From: Batillaria attramentaria
Taxonomy: Eukaryota > Mollusca > Gastropoda > Batillariidae
Assembly (NCBI GenBank): GCA_018292915.2
Contig: JACVVK020000058.1
Location: forward strand, 1,625,001-1,689,000
DNA: 64,000 bases
Direction: 5' to 3'
How positions within the stretch are numbered: position 1 is the first letter of the stretch; each line of letters opens with the position of its first letter. This document shows, one piece after another, positions 1 to 11,191 of this stretch. A program made the position numbers and the translations under genes. The notes under the pieces were generated by a model. That model made no database searches. It had not been told where the DNA came from and worked only from the letters and a program-made list of their open reading frames with translations.

Positions 1-96
1 ACCAAAACTCTGAAGAGACGCTATGCTATGCCTGTTTGTGTGTATTTATGTCTTCTTCGAAATTTCTTAGAAACCAATTATACCTTTATGATTAAT

Positions 97-129
<33 letters not shown>

Positions 130-456
130 AAATCAGCATCAACATCAATTTTATTTGTTCCATACATGACAGTAGCATTTCTAAAAGCCATTTGTCGACT
201 GGGGACTCCCACTTAAAAAAAAAAATTTTAAAAATAAAAGTGGCCTAAACCCCTTAAAAAAGAAAAGAAAAGACAATTTATGCAGAAACTGAAAGACAAT
301 ATTTTGACTGTAGCAAGAACCACCATATTCGTATGTGCCAATTAAAATTACAGCTGATTACATCTGTACGACCAAGTATAGCCCTTTTCCAAAAGAACTG
401 GGAAAAAACAAAGATTTCACGGATGCAACCCGAAATAGAATAACTGCTTATTTTCT

Positions 457-605
457 TTATGCTGACACGTCATTGTGGACTAAATGCAGATCTGTGGGAA
501 GAACGGACTCAGTGCAAAGTGGACACACGTCCGACATTGCCGGGGCGGTCAATGATGTCGAGGCAGCGTCTTCTGCCGCCAGCTCCAGCGTTTCAGGGCC
601 AAGTC
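457..605 (-). CDS. Possible terminal exon with a UBZ-like zinc finger
   Basis: A GC-richer patch in AT-rich sequence. On the minus strand, a possible acceptor (GCCCTTGCTAG, ending opposite 606) opens a frame to a TAA at 459-457. Its end reads DVCPLCTESVLPTDLHLVHN, a CxxC followed by a DLxxxH-type spacing reminiscent of ubiquitin-binding zinc fingers, though the usual last Cys/His is missing. An in-frame stop lies just upstream of the acceptor, so it can only be coding as a spliced last exon. No other exon of such a gene is visible. The plus strand is also open here. Weak. Confidence 0.22.
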
Positions 606-664
606 CTAGCAAGGGCATCATTGATCAATTATTTTTCTGCTGACGTATGTGCACTGTGCATTCA

Positions 665-925
665 GACTGACTACCGGCGGTTCTGTCCGGGTACTCCGGC
701 TTCCTCCCCGTCGACTCTGGGAATGTTCCAGCCCATAAAAATTCAAAAACAAATGCACGTCTAATTCCCAAAACTGAGCCTTCGCACCACTTCACTATAA
801 TTTGTTGATGTCCGGTGATATGAGAGAGTGCATGTGGTTCATGTGAGCGTGCTTGCTGGGTTCAGATTGTAGTTCTTAGAACCGAACAATTGGGTTAAAG
901 CGCCTATATTAATGCATATTATCAT
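665..925 (+). mobile_element. SINE-B, 5'-truncated copy
   Basis: Matches the 3' part of the SINE at 20630-21055: GGTACTCCGGCTTCCTCC, then the CCTTCGCACCAC block, GAGAGAGTGCATG, and the GGGTTAAAGCGCCTAT terminal block followed by an ATT-rich tail. The tRNA-like head is missing. Confidence 0.8.
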
Positions 926-1589
926 TAATGAAAGTATGTCATCTTGCCACGGCGGGGCTGTATAGATTACTATGCTGCATATACTGTGGGTGCTTTTGAC
1001 ATGACATGTCTAAAATGCTGGCTAATGTATTGTATCGTATTTATTTTGTATGATATTCAAACCAAGATAAAGCATGCAATGGAGTATTATGTTCTCAGCA
1101 CTCGCCTCTCTGCTGAACTTAAATTTGATTGGTTGCTGATGACACAATTATGGTAATGGGACTACATTTACTGCAAGAGTTGCAATAGAACACTCACGTA
1201 GTATGACTACATTACAAATTGAATACTGCACACTATACACCACCTGCCAACAAACGAGAGAATGAGTGTTGCTGCAAATAAATTTGCCATCTTTTCGGGT
1301 CTAAAACTGGATGCAGACAGCGACAGACATTACATGTCACAGTGTTATGCTTTTTTTTTTTTTTTTTTTTAAATTATCTTTACATATATTTAGAACCACT
1401 GTGGCTCCTCCGCAATAAGTGGAGTCTACTTCAACAGGTGACATTTAAAATGGACATTATCTTTAATGGTGTGTAAGAAACAAAATAATACCGGTAGACA
1501 CGTTGATGAAGGACATGTGATTTACATCAGCACTGGTCATCCTAAAAAAAACAACAAAAAAACCCTTACCGGTGAAACTCATTCCTATT

Positions 1590-1760
1590 TTCATTAAAGT
1601 CTCAATATATGTATGACAGGCGTACAACACCTTGTGGAAAAACTTTTCATCGAATATGCGTCCCTTAATCCGCGCATCAGAATCAGTCACTTGGGCCACA
1701 ATATGGCACCTGAAACCATTGTGTTGCCTATGGCTGACGTATGATGATGCTCTAGAAGTA
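1590..1760. repeat. Dispersed repeat, shared with 8455-8610
   Basis: GACAGGCGTACAACACCTTG, GGAAAAACTTTTCATCGAAT, GGGCCACAATATGGCACCTG and GATGATGCTCTAGAAGT correspond in order to 8455-8610 in RASA4 intron 2. Confidence 0.75.
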
Positions 1761-1882
1761 TACTACGTACTGAGCAGACAACGTTGTTTGGTTGCGGACT
1801 GAGGACCAGCTAGACTAAGCTGACTGGTTGCTATTTTTAGAAGATTTGTCGAGTCAAAGTCTGTTCAGAAACGAATGATAGA

Positions 1883-2243
1883 CAGGCTGGGGAATTGCTG
1901 AGGGAAAAAAAGACTGAAACCTAGGCCGGGGTACTATGGCAGCGCCCTGCTAGGGGGTCTACGGGGTAAACACCCCACTTAAGAAGACAAATTTTAGCAT
2001 TTTTAAAGGCATTTAGTCACCTCTCCTGGCACCAAAAAGTAAAATACTACCATGGTACTGACATGTATGTCTTCAAAACTGAAGTCAGACTGTCCCATAT
2101 GGCATTACATGTATCATGATATACAACTGTGTGTGCAACCTTTTTTCTGCTTCCTTTTCTCTGGCTGAAACTCAGATTTTTTTGGCTGAAAGGACAGAAA
2201 ATTTGGCTGAAAATCGCCAAATGACTGAAAATTCCCCAGCTTG
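1883..2243. mobile_element. CAGGCTGGGGAA element, 6-bp TSD
   Basis: Ends CAGGCTGGGGAATTG and AATTCCCCAGCTTG. Flanks are GATAGA (1877-1882) and AATAGA (2244-2249), five of six matching. Similar throughout to the copy at 5597-5943 (shared CTGTCCCATATGGCATTA, TTTTTTTGGCTGAAAGGA). Confidence 0.85.
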
Positions 2244-3289
2244 AATAGACTCAACGAAAATCCTATTTCTCTACCATTAGAAGCCACAAAGTCACGAAAA
2301 CGCTCACAATGGTAAAATGAAATATCCTATCTGGCAAACAACATTAGAGCTTGGAAAGTGGAAGTTTTGCACCTCAGCGGTGTTACAAGCACAGAGGCTG
2401 CACAAATACACAGTACTTATGAAAGGGCATAACAATGGCCACATCTAAACCATACCTTTTCTCAACATGTTTGACTTTAATAGTCTGTACACTTACACGA
2501 TGTAGTTTACATAAATTTACACAATCATGACACAAGGAAAAACAACTGTACCAGAACAAAAAATGTGATTCTAAAATTAAATATCACAACTACAACAAAC
2601 ACTCCACAACACACAGTCTGGCAGTAAACTTTCATCACGAGACACTCGAGGGTAAGAAAAATGATTATCAGCAAGATTTTGTACAGTATCACTTTGGACT
2701 TGCGGAACGGAATATCGTGGGACGTGAGCAAGGGTGTATAAACAAAACAACTTGTAACATCAAACATTTGTACATTATACAAATTACATTGTTAGGTATA
2801 CAGAGTCAGATTATGTTTATCCATTGCTGGTATTAATTTCATTAAATTATGCTGTAACATAGCTACAACTCAGTACCATTCACTGTCAGATTAATCGTTC
2901 TATTTCTTGCATCACACAGTGACAGATATTCTGGTAAAACTTTTAAAAAGTTCAATCTACATAAAAAAGTACGACACATGTTAAACAAAGAAAATTAATT
3001 GTAGGGACCCCCTGCTTTTACGACTTTGTCTAAAACGTGACACAGCTCACACTGTTAAAACCTCAATTACATTCATGTACATCTTCACTACATTCTCAGT
3101 TGACTAGAACGTCAATGACAGGATGATGCTGGTGCAGACATGTATAGATCTACACTTCAAAGACGCTGTTGATGATTCTGATTTTTCCACATGTATACAA
3201 GTACATTTCAACAACAAAGAAGGGGTGAACATTTCCTCATGAAAGCTCATGCAAAACTCACAATTTTACTTGAACGCTTCTGATCAGTA

Positions 3290-3475
3290 GAAGCCACTTC
3301 AAGCCTGGTATTATGCAATCCACAGCAGTCTTGGGACTAGCAGAAAGGCCCACGCCTTGCACAGTAGTGGCTTGAAGTGCCTCACAGTCATACTGGTGAG
3401 CAGTGGCTTGTTCTTTTCAACAAATCCTATCATACAGTGGGCACAGGGAGGTTGGGCTAGGGCGCTCATGAGTTA
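3290..3475. repeat. Diverged relative of the 61075-61302 element
   Basis: AGAAGCCACTTCAAGCC, AAGGCCCACGCCTT, AGTGGCTTGTTCTTT, ATACAGTGGGCAC and GGTTGGGCTAGGGCGCTC ... GAGTTAAC follow the same order as in 61075-61302. Confidence 0.7.
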
Positions 3476-3489
3476 ACCGAGAAGTCTCA

Positions 3490-3985
3490 TCTACTAGATG
3501 CAACCGTAATGTAATGGAAGCCATCCACAGGGGGACAAACGGTGGTTTAGGGCAAATGGAGTTATTGGTACATGCATCAATGAAAAGTGTAGAATATAAG
3601 CTTTATTTTGGTGTGAAAATTATTTCTGTAGCAACTAGCATGGTGTGGGCCTGACAAATGTTTGTTGAAAACTTGCTGTTGAAAATCCGCCACTTTGAGA
3701 AAACAGCTGGTAAAGTCTGACATAGAATTAGTAACAAGAATATCATGCCAATAGGGCAATACAGCTTGATTATATCATAGAGCTCATCTGTAACATGCTT
3801 ATCAGCTATATTCAGCCTTGAAACTCTTAAAGAAGAATACTAGTTGTGTAAGGACCTAAAAATGAAAAAACAAAAAAAAAAATCTTAAAGTCAATCAACT
3901 GAACCCACACCATTTTATAGTTTTCATTTTTTCTCAGAAGTGGTCAGTCGACTCTGTCCCCATATTGTGGGGTCCCTTTACATAC
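3490..3985. repeat. Dispersed repeat, shared with 33540-34495
   Basis: TGGAGTTATTGGTA, AAGCTTTATTTTGGTG, GTTGAAAACTTGCTGTTGAA, CAGCCTTGAAACTC and TTTTCTCAGAAGTGG occur in the same order at 33540-34495, where two SINEs interrupt them. A fragment lies near 30540-30640. Confidence 0.7.
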
Positions 3986-4034
3986 ATGTATACGATCTTC
4001 AGCTGTGTAATGGGTATTGAAGAACTGTTTTACT

Positions 4035-4540
4035 ATCAAGCCGGCACTTAACTGAGCACTGCGGAGCGCCACAGTGTTGTGCACACATGACACAGTTGTG
4101 ATTTCGTGGGTTTCCACTGCTGTGGCATCATCACAGCTGCTGGGATTTCAAATAGCCCCAGCGGTGACTGTGGGTTTCACAACAGATTCTGACTGGCTGT
4201 ACGACGTCACTCGGCGCACGAACATGGCAGACGGTGTATCCTCGAGTGCGTTGTCCCCTTAACAGACATCAGTCTTAAAGACCTTTTCGAAGGACACAAA
4301 TTTATGTCATTGGGAAGTCACGGATAAGCGCTACAGAGGCTGGACGGCTCGCCTCTGCGCTCTGCTTGCCATTGCGGCCGCTATGGGCGTCAGATGGTAT
4401 TGTATCGTGATTGTGTGATCCGCGTACGTCACCGGGTGCAGCTGCCTTCGTTCAGTTTTGTGGTCAGTAGACACAGAACGACTGTGATACATGTGTTTTG
4501 TGCGCTGTGCCCAGTTAAGACTAAGAGCAGGCTCTAGACT
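4035..4540. repeat. Dispersed repeat with promoter-like core, shared with 43730-44045
   Basis: CACTGCGGAGCGCCACAGTG, GATTCTGACTGGCTGTACG, CACTCGGCGCACGAACATGG and GCTGTGCCCAGTTAAGACTA recur at 43730-44045. The tail (GCTGTGCCCAGTTAAGAGCA) also recurs at 49466-49506. It has an inverted-CCAAT-like element and an ATGGC motif resembling a TATA-less promoter. Its open frames are not supported as genes. Confidence 0.75.
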
Positions 4541-5236
4541 GGATAATACAGTGCTACGTGCATGATGTCTTAAATTAGTTAGAATAGAAGAAGCTAAAAT
4601 TTCAGCAATTTTCCATTTTTGACTATGACTGCAAACTGTCCTGAGTGTAAGGCCGATTCAGGTTCACTCAGTTAAACAAAATATTGACCTGCAAGTACTT
4701 TACACTTGAACAATATGTGATAGTCATAAATTTACCTTTTTAAAAAACAAAAAACAAACAATAAAATTAGTGGTGAGGAACTGTGAAAGTCTGCGTTATG
4801 TTACCCATCTTGATTCTATACAAAGGAATGTATGAAATATTTTGTGATATAATAAATTGTGTTGCAAGTGCATCAATTGAAGATCTGTGACAAAACATTG
4901 TAGGATCAAAATATCAAAAGGAATTTTATAACAGAATACAGTGGAGTACTTGTATACATTTTAAGTTATCGCCATCAGGCAAAGGTAAGCTGCAAGGTAA
5001 GAGAGCTTTTGAAATATCACTTATTAATGCATCTCCCAAATGAGGCCTTGTCTAAATCAAATAAAAAAAAAAAAAGCAACCAGTGAACCACCAAAAAAAA
5101 AATCTGCTGTGCTTGGTTGCAGAATTCCAGTGCCAAATATATGGCGAATTCCAAGAATGGCTAAGCTAATTCAACTTCAAGTACTGACCTACACAATACT
5201 ATGTGGACACATAATGGAAACACTACAAGAAGAGTG

Positions 5237-6818
5237 TCATCGTTTGAGAATCCTGCCCATCTGTTGGTTCTGATGTTCCAGCAGCACATTGGATTTGTCA
5301 ACCTTTGGCGTGATGCGGTCCAGCTGTTGATTCTGAGTCTCGATCTCGTCCCCCAGGCCCAGCGCCAAACCCTTCAGACGACTCATCCCGTCGCTCATCA
5401 TACCTGAAAGGGAAACACAAAAACAAACTTACCAATGAGATTTGGATGCTGCCCTTCTAAGTTCTATCATTCCAAACATGTGCCATAGTGGGTGCACGCA
5501 CACCCATACGGCATGAGTTACACTTACTACACCAAGTACATACATGTACAGGATAATCTTCCAGTGTGAACAGTCATTAGATCCTACTGGCTAAATCAGG
5601 CTGGGGAACTGCTGTGGAAAAAAAAGAGACTGAAACCTGGGCCAGAGTGCAGGGGCAGCGCCCTGCTGGGGGACCACAGGAGCAAGAAAACAAATTTTAG
5701 CATTATTGAAGGCATTTAGAAGCCTCTCCTGGCACCCAAAAGTGAAATACTGCCTTGATACTGACATGCAAGAATTATAAAATGAAGTTAGACTGTCCCA
5801 TATGGCATTAAATTGCATCTTGATCAGTTGATAAATTATGCAACCTTTCCCCTCCTTTTCTTGGCTGAAATTTAGATTTTTTTGGCTGAAAGGATAGGAA
5901 ATTTTGTCTGAAAATTGCAAAATCCTTAAAATCCCCCAGCCTGCTAAATGAAAGTTGAAACTGGAGAGGAATGTGGAATCATGGAAAAGAAACATGAAGG
6001 GGGGGGGGGGGTGCGGTCCAGCCTACGAAGACATTTGTTTGTGTCCACAGTAAAAAATTCACCTTTTCGCTGAATCTGCTAGTGCTAACAGTAACGACCA
6101 TCAACCAGATGTCCACTGCATTGAGGGACAGTAATCGCGCGCGGGATCGATCAGTATCGATCAATAGAAGGCGAAACTTACCAAGATTTCTATCCAGCTC
6201 TTCTTCCCGAGCGCTGCGCGTGATTGGCTGCACGTACTGCAGTGATCCTGACCCTGAGCCGCGGTACTGTGACTGTGACGATCCTGCGAGAAACCTACTG
6301 TCCAAATCAGAGTCTCTCACACCACCCGCACTGCTATCTCCCCATGCCAGACCGCCTGGTGCCGTCGGCTGTGTTGGTGATTTCTTTACGAATTTGTCCA
6401 GGGATGAGCTCTGTCTCTGTTCTGCTGGTGGTTGGTTGGCATCTTTCTTCCCTGCCCACCAGTTTTTGATGCCACCAAACACGCTCTTGATGTTGTTAAT
6501 ATGGCGTTGGGATACAGTCAGTGTGGTGTTTACCTCGTCCGTTTTCTTCTCAATGTTGTTGAGCACTTCTCGCTGCCGCAGCAGCTCCTGAAGACAAACA
6601 GGAGAGGACAACAGCTTAGAAAATGAAATATAGTTTATATCACTACATGCGACAAAGTAATAATATATATACTAAGTCTAATAAAATATACTGAAAGTGA
6701 TGAGCTACTGACCCGGCTGAAGCTGACGACAAACCCGTATGATAGAATCAGTTTAACCGGGTCCTTTGATGCAGAAATGGTGCCTAACTTTCCACATAAC
6801 AAACGGAGACAAATATGG

Positions 6819-6856
<38 letters not shown>

Positions 6857-7146
6857 ATCTCATCTAGATGTGAAACTGAAAGAGACAGAACTGCGTCAAG
6901 CCTGCAAAGTCCACACAAACAACCATATACCTCAGCTGTTGCGGTACCCATAGCTTCCGAGTCATAAATGCTGGCCAGAGCCCTCTGTGTACTTTCCAAC
7001 TGTCGATCTTCTGATGCATCGACCATGCGAGACAATTGTTGACGTCTGTTTTCAAACGGACTTCTCCCCTCTTCTCTTGGCACGTGCACAAAGTCATCCT
7101 CCTCTTCTTCAAATGGATTGGAACCTCCTAAACCATACCGTGCCAT
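5237..7146 (-). CDS. SNAP29: SNAP29-like Qb/Qc SNARE, complete, 3 exons
   Basis: Exons on the minus strand are 7146-6931, 6587-6182 and 5403-5237 (stop TGA at 5239-5237), giving 262 aa; human SNAP29 has 258. The introns have GT-AG ends and the reading frame is kept across both joins. The protein starts MARYGLGGSNPFEEEEDD, with the NPF motif followed by acidic residues that is typical of SNAP29. The first SNARE helix runs through ELLRQREVLNNIEKKTDEV and ends in INNIKSVFGGIKNWW, the family's conserved linker start. The second helix contains DEIETQNQQLDRITPKVD. The linker has no cysteine cluster, so unlike SNAP25 it lacks a palmitoylated membrane anchor, which is typical of SNAP29. Known family role: pairs with syntaxin and R-SNARE partners in autophagosome-lysosome and endosomal fusion. 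The ATG at 7146 is chosen because it opens directly onto the NPF region. The gene lies head-to-head with the RasGAP gene. Confidence 0.95.
5404..6181 (-). other. SNAP29 intron 2 with inserted DNA element
   Basis: The intron between SNAP29 coding exons 2 and 3 has a GTAAGT donor (6181 leftward) and a TTTCAG acceptor next to 5403. It holds a complete CAGG-ended element (5597-5943, listed separately) and a run of twelve Gs around 6000. I see no further coding exon in it. Confidence 0.8.
5597..5943. mobile_element. CAGGCTGGGGAA element in SNAP29 intron 2, exact 6-bp TSD
   Basis: 347 bp, ends CAGGCTGGGGAACTG and CCCCCAGCCTG, flanked by exact CTAAAT at 5591-5596 and 5944-5949. Non-coding, so it must be mobilised in trans if mobile at all. 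Confidence 0.9.
6588..6930 (-). other. SNAP29 intron 1 with (GT)n tract
   Basis: The intron between SNAP29 exons 1 and 2 is phase 0, with donor GTATAT after 6931 and acceptor TCTTCAG before 6587. It contains a (GT)n microsatellite at about 6820-6853 and otherwise nothing recognisable. Confidence 0.8.
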
Positions 7147-7402
7147 AGTCAATGATTTTTTCTTACTGAGTGCTCAAAGGTGACAAACAAAGCATCCCTG
7201 GTGTGTCAAATTGTTAAAATTAGGCACATTGAGAAATCGCGTAGATCCCCAAAGAAGACGTGTATCACTTCCGGTATGGTGCAAGGGAGGCAACTAAAAT
7301 TCGTCTGAGTAAGCTCCCCTGCCAATATGGCTTCGTTGGGCGAGAGCGATTCTGCTCACTGCCAAGAACTTCACAGATTTTGGTGCTGACGTCCCGAAAA
7401 AC
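7147..7402. promoter_or_regulatory. Divergent (bidirectional) promoter SNAP29 / RASA4
   Basis: Only 256 bp separate the SNAP29 ATG (minus) from the RASA4 ATG (plus), so both 5' UTRs and any core promoter must share this interval. Visible motifs are an ETS-type ACTTCCGG at 7267-7274, a CCAAT at 7322-7326 and a YY1-like AATATGGC around 7324. No TATA box is evident. ETS, CCAAT and YY1-like motifs are common in TATA-less housekeeping promoters. Function is inferred from position and motifs. Confidence 0.6.
7327..7389 (+). promoter_or_regulatory. Short upstream ORF in the RASA4 leader
   Basis: An ATG at 7327 opens a 20-codon frame that stops with TGA at 7387-7389, only 13 nt before the main RASA4 ATG at 7403 and in another frame. 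If transcription starts upstream of 7327, this uORF could reduce initiation at the main start. The ATG overlaps the YY1-like motif, so it may instead lie at or before the transcription start and never be translated. Confidence 0.35.
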
Positions 7403-10400
7403 ATGATTTCCAGACAGACTACGCTTTATCTTAGGGTCTCCGAGGCCAAGAATCTCCTGGCTAAGGATTTGTAAGTAGAAAATCGCAGTTCTAAATTTAT
7501 TCCCTGTGTTGATTGTGACGTTCTCCCACTGACACTTTAGCTGGATCCATAAATCGACTAGGGAGGCTGTCGCTGTGACTGACTGCTTTGATGCTTCGTA
7601 TTGTGTTTCCCGGCAGCATTGACAGATGCTGTACTTGATGTTTACAATTGCGCGTTGGCGGCAGACAGCGGATTGAAATTAGTTTGACAGGAAGTGAGAG
7701 CAGGACACATCAATAATGTTCCTGACAAGGACACAGATAGATAGATCTATATTAACACTGCGGCTCCAGGCCATAGGAATTAAAGCAGTAATTGTTATTT
7801 TATTTCGCTATACAGGTTTTTGCATTGCTGAGTAGTCGTCTGTTTTTGAGAGATCACATTTATGATTAAATAATGATTTGTGGCAAACAGAATAAGAATT
7901 TTAATTAAATTAAAAAAAAACAAACCCCTCTACCATACGTACAATGTATACAAAATTGACATACATCAATTAACAGACACACAGCAAAAATCAGCTAGAC
8001 TGATTGAAACCATATAGCCAGTCTCTATGTCCTTTTGCTGAACATTTTTCAGTATTTTTACAGATCATATGACAGCTTATTGAAGTGGGAAGCGTGTAAC
8101 CTATTTAAGAAGAATTTATTCTCTCTCTGTCTCCCTTGCTTGGAGGTATATTTACCTTGAAATTGCTTTGGTCATGTACAGATGAGATTGTTCAAGTCAG
8201 CTGCTGTGATATGAAAAGTTATTTTTGTTTCATTTTTCTTTCAGCAATGGAAAAAGTGACCCATACTGCGTCATCAAGGTAGACAATGTCATTATTGCCA
8301 GGTGTGTATCCATGTATGACTGTGCAAGAAGTTAATTGTTCTGACTGTTGTAAACATTTAAAAAAAAAATTTAAGCAGAAAGGAGCTTTCTTGATTAATA
8401 TGCCTGGCAGTAGCAATGTCCAAAATCTCATTTCTTTTTTTAATGAAAATAAAGTCACAGTACATTTGTCAGGCATACAACAGCTTATGGAAAACTTATC
8501 ATCGAATGTGCTGTATCTGTACATCAAAATTAGTAACTAGGGCCACAGTATAGCATCTGAGACCATGGTGGTGACTCTTGCCAGCGTATATATATGTTGT
8601 TCTAGAAGTGCAGGGATCGATTTTCTTGTGCGCCGTGCGACTATGTCTCATATTTTGATAAAATGTCGCATAGAAATTGCGCAAAATGCGTCATATGTCG
8701 CACGAACATGACATCTCAAGCGCACTTGACAACGCGAAGCAGAGATGCGCTGTCTGTGTCAGTCATAGAGTCTGTTACACTAATCTAATTTTAGTGATGA
8801 GGCTTACTTATCCCGCTCGCCGCGCGCGCTGCCAGGAACTCTCGCTCGAAAGAGTTGCAAAAAATATTGGCGCGTTATCAATTTTTTCAGTTCTGCGATC
8901 GAGAGGTCCTTTTCCGTTCAGAACCTGAACGTCACTGCACTTAGGAACAGGCTCTCGGCACAGACATGTGACAGAGTGATGCGGGTGAACTTGATTGTCT
9001 CATAGAAAATGAAAATGTCTCATAAAATGACTGGTCAAGGAGACAATGTCTCACTGGCATATTTGAGTAAATCCATCCCTGTCCATCTCAGTGGCGTTAC
9101 GAACATAGAGGCTTTAAAAGCTGTATATTTTGTTCCGGAGGATTCTGCCAGGATGTTATTGGTCATGCTAATGTGATTTCTGCACGCACTCTGAAGCGCA
9201 TCAGGGAAGCTCTGCCATTTCCTTCCTTGTGTGACTAACTCTTGTGTCAGACGTGGGGTTGTGTGGGAAATGTAAGACAGCACAGCGGGCATCTGAAATG
9301 ACATGGTCTGATTCATCTGGAGATAAAAGTTAACACTAAACAGGGCTGTATTGTTTCTATTCAAGACTAGCAAAATTCACTGAAAGCAGGCAGTCTGAGA
9401 TGTCAGCTTTGGTGTATAATCTCTCTGTCTCTCTCTCTCTCTGTTTCTCTTTCTTTTAATTTTATTAATTGTGTAATTACGCATAAATTTGCACTGTAAT
9501 GTATGCAAAATGTGCTGTCAAGTGTGCAAGTGCGGGTCAGTCCATGCGTGTGTGTGTGTGTGTGTATACATGTGTGTGATGATGATGATTATGATGATGA
9601 TGATGTCTTTTGTGAATGTGTGTTACTGTTAGTGTAGTAAGGACAGATAGTAAGAGAGACCTGTGCATCTAATATCTATTATCTCATCCTTGGAAAATAG
9701 TCAGTCAGTCAGTCTCACTGTGTCTGCCTGCCCCCCACCACCCCCCAACTCCTCTCTGCCGGGGAGCCCGCGTGGCCGAATGGTAGAGCGTTGGACATCT
9801 GATGCTTGGGTCGTGAGTTCGGATGGGGCCAAATATTTGTGCTGGCTTTTTCATCGTTGCACCGTCTTTGATATCACCTGTATGTGGTGGAAAAAAACGT
9901 TAAACACCCACCCACCCACCCTCTCTCTTTTTTTATGATTTATTTTATGCATTGTGTGCTTTCTTATCAGTTTTAGTTTGCTCGTCTTATATTAGTCAGA
10001 CATAGTGAAGCTGCCTTTAAATATTAACCCTTCATTTATTCATGCCCCTGGTCAAAAAACAAATTTGTTCTTGATGGACACAATAAAGTCGTTTGAACTG
10101 AATTGAATTTGAATTGAATTCCTTCTAGGCCATGGATAGATTGGGTGATTTTTTAATTTATATTTTTTATGCGTTATGATGAGGATGATGGTATTTTGTG
10201 TATCGTCGTGCAGGACAGCAACAGTGTACAAGACGCTTGACCCGCTATGGGGAGAGGAATTTATTCTTCACATGCCCAGTGGATTCCACAACCTCAGTCT
10301 TTACATCTATGATGCTGATAAAGTCAGGTAACTAAAAAAAACAACAACAAATTGGCGAGCAACTTTTTCTGCAGCTGCTGCGCTCACTAACACTTTGGTG

Positions 10401-11153
10401 AAAATATTCTACTGCCATATGGTAAAAGGGTATAAGTGCTTGTCACATCCATGATGCCCTTTTTACCAAATGACAGAAGTGAGTGTTCTTTCCATCTTAA
10501 ATAGTTTGAGTGTTGTAATTTTCCCTCCTTAAACAAGCCTCATATATATATACATGTGTGTTTCTTATACACTACAATGCATACTTTTTTCTAGATTCAC
10601 CACAACTGTTACTGGTCATATAACCCTTAATGTGTTTTCGATATGCTCATTTATATATACCTTTCCTGTTTATTTATCTGTGGTGTCATCACCACGGACA
10701 CAATATGTGCACATACAATTTATGCCTGCATGATTACTCAGTAGTTAATGGGTTATTTTCACAAGTTTAGTGGGAGTGTTCAGAATGTAAAATTAACTGT
10801 GCCTTGTGTAAGGCTCGGAGTCTGAGTCATACGTTCACCATTTGATACAAACATACATGTATGTGTTGTCCTTTGTAAGCCTTGAAATGCTCCAGTAGCG
10901 CTTCTTTCTCAACTCTGATACTTGTGATAGAGAGTTTGCTTACAGCTGCGGGTGTCGTTTTGAGAGCAGAGCTGTGTTGTGTTTTGTAGATGACTTTAAA
11001 AAAAAAAAATGCAGGGCGTAACGCCGTAAGTTAGAGGAGTAATGGCAGATTATTTAATTAAAAAACAAAAAAAGACAAACAACAATCAGCAACACACACG
11101 CACTCTCTGTATCTCACACACACTCACACGTGCACTCATACATGTATGCACAT

Positions 11154-11191
<38 letters not shown>

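Larger units (their letters stand above)
1..5236. other. Gene-poor region downstream of SNAP29
   Basis: AT-rich sequence with several dispersed-repeat fragments (665-925, 1590-1760, 1883-2243, 3290-3475, 3490-3985, 4035-4540, listed separately). Part of it must be the SNAP29 3' UTR on the minus strand. I could not identify its poly(A) site; a TTTATT at 3602-3607 would be AATAAA on that strand. Confidence 0.5.

Noticed and set aside
6082..6591. 169-codon plus-strand open frame
   Set aside because: Antisense shadow of SNAP29 exon 2, which has clear family homology on the minus strand.
9771..9830. tRNA-Leu-like gene
   Set aside because: The A and B boxes belong to the head of a SINE that recurs seven times. 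The cloverleaf is incomplete and followed by the SINE body.
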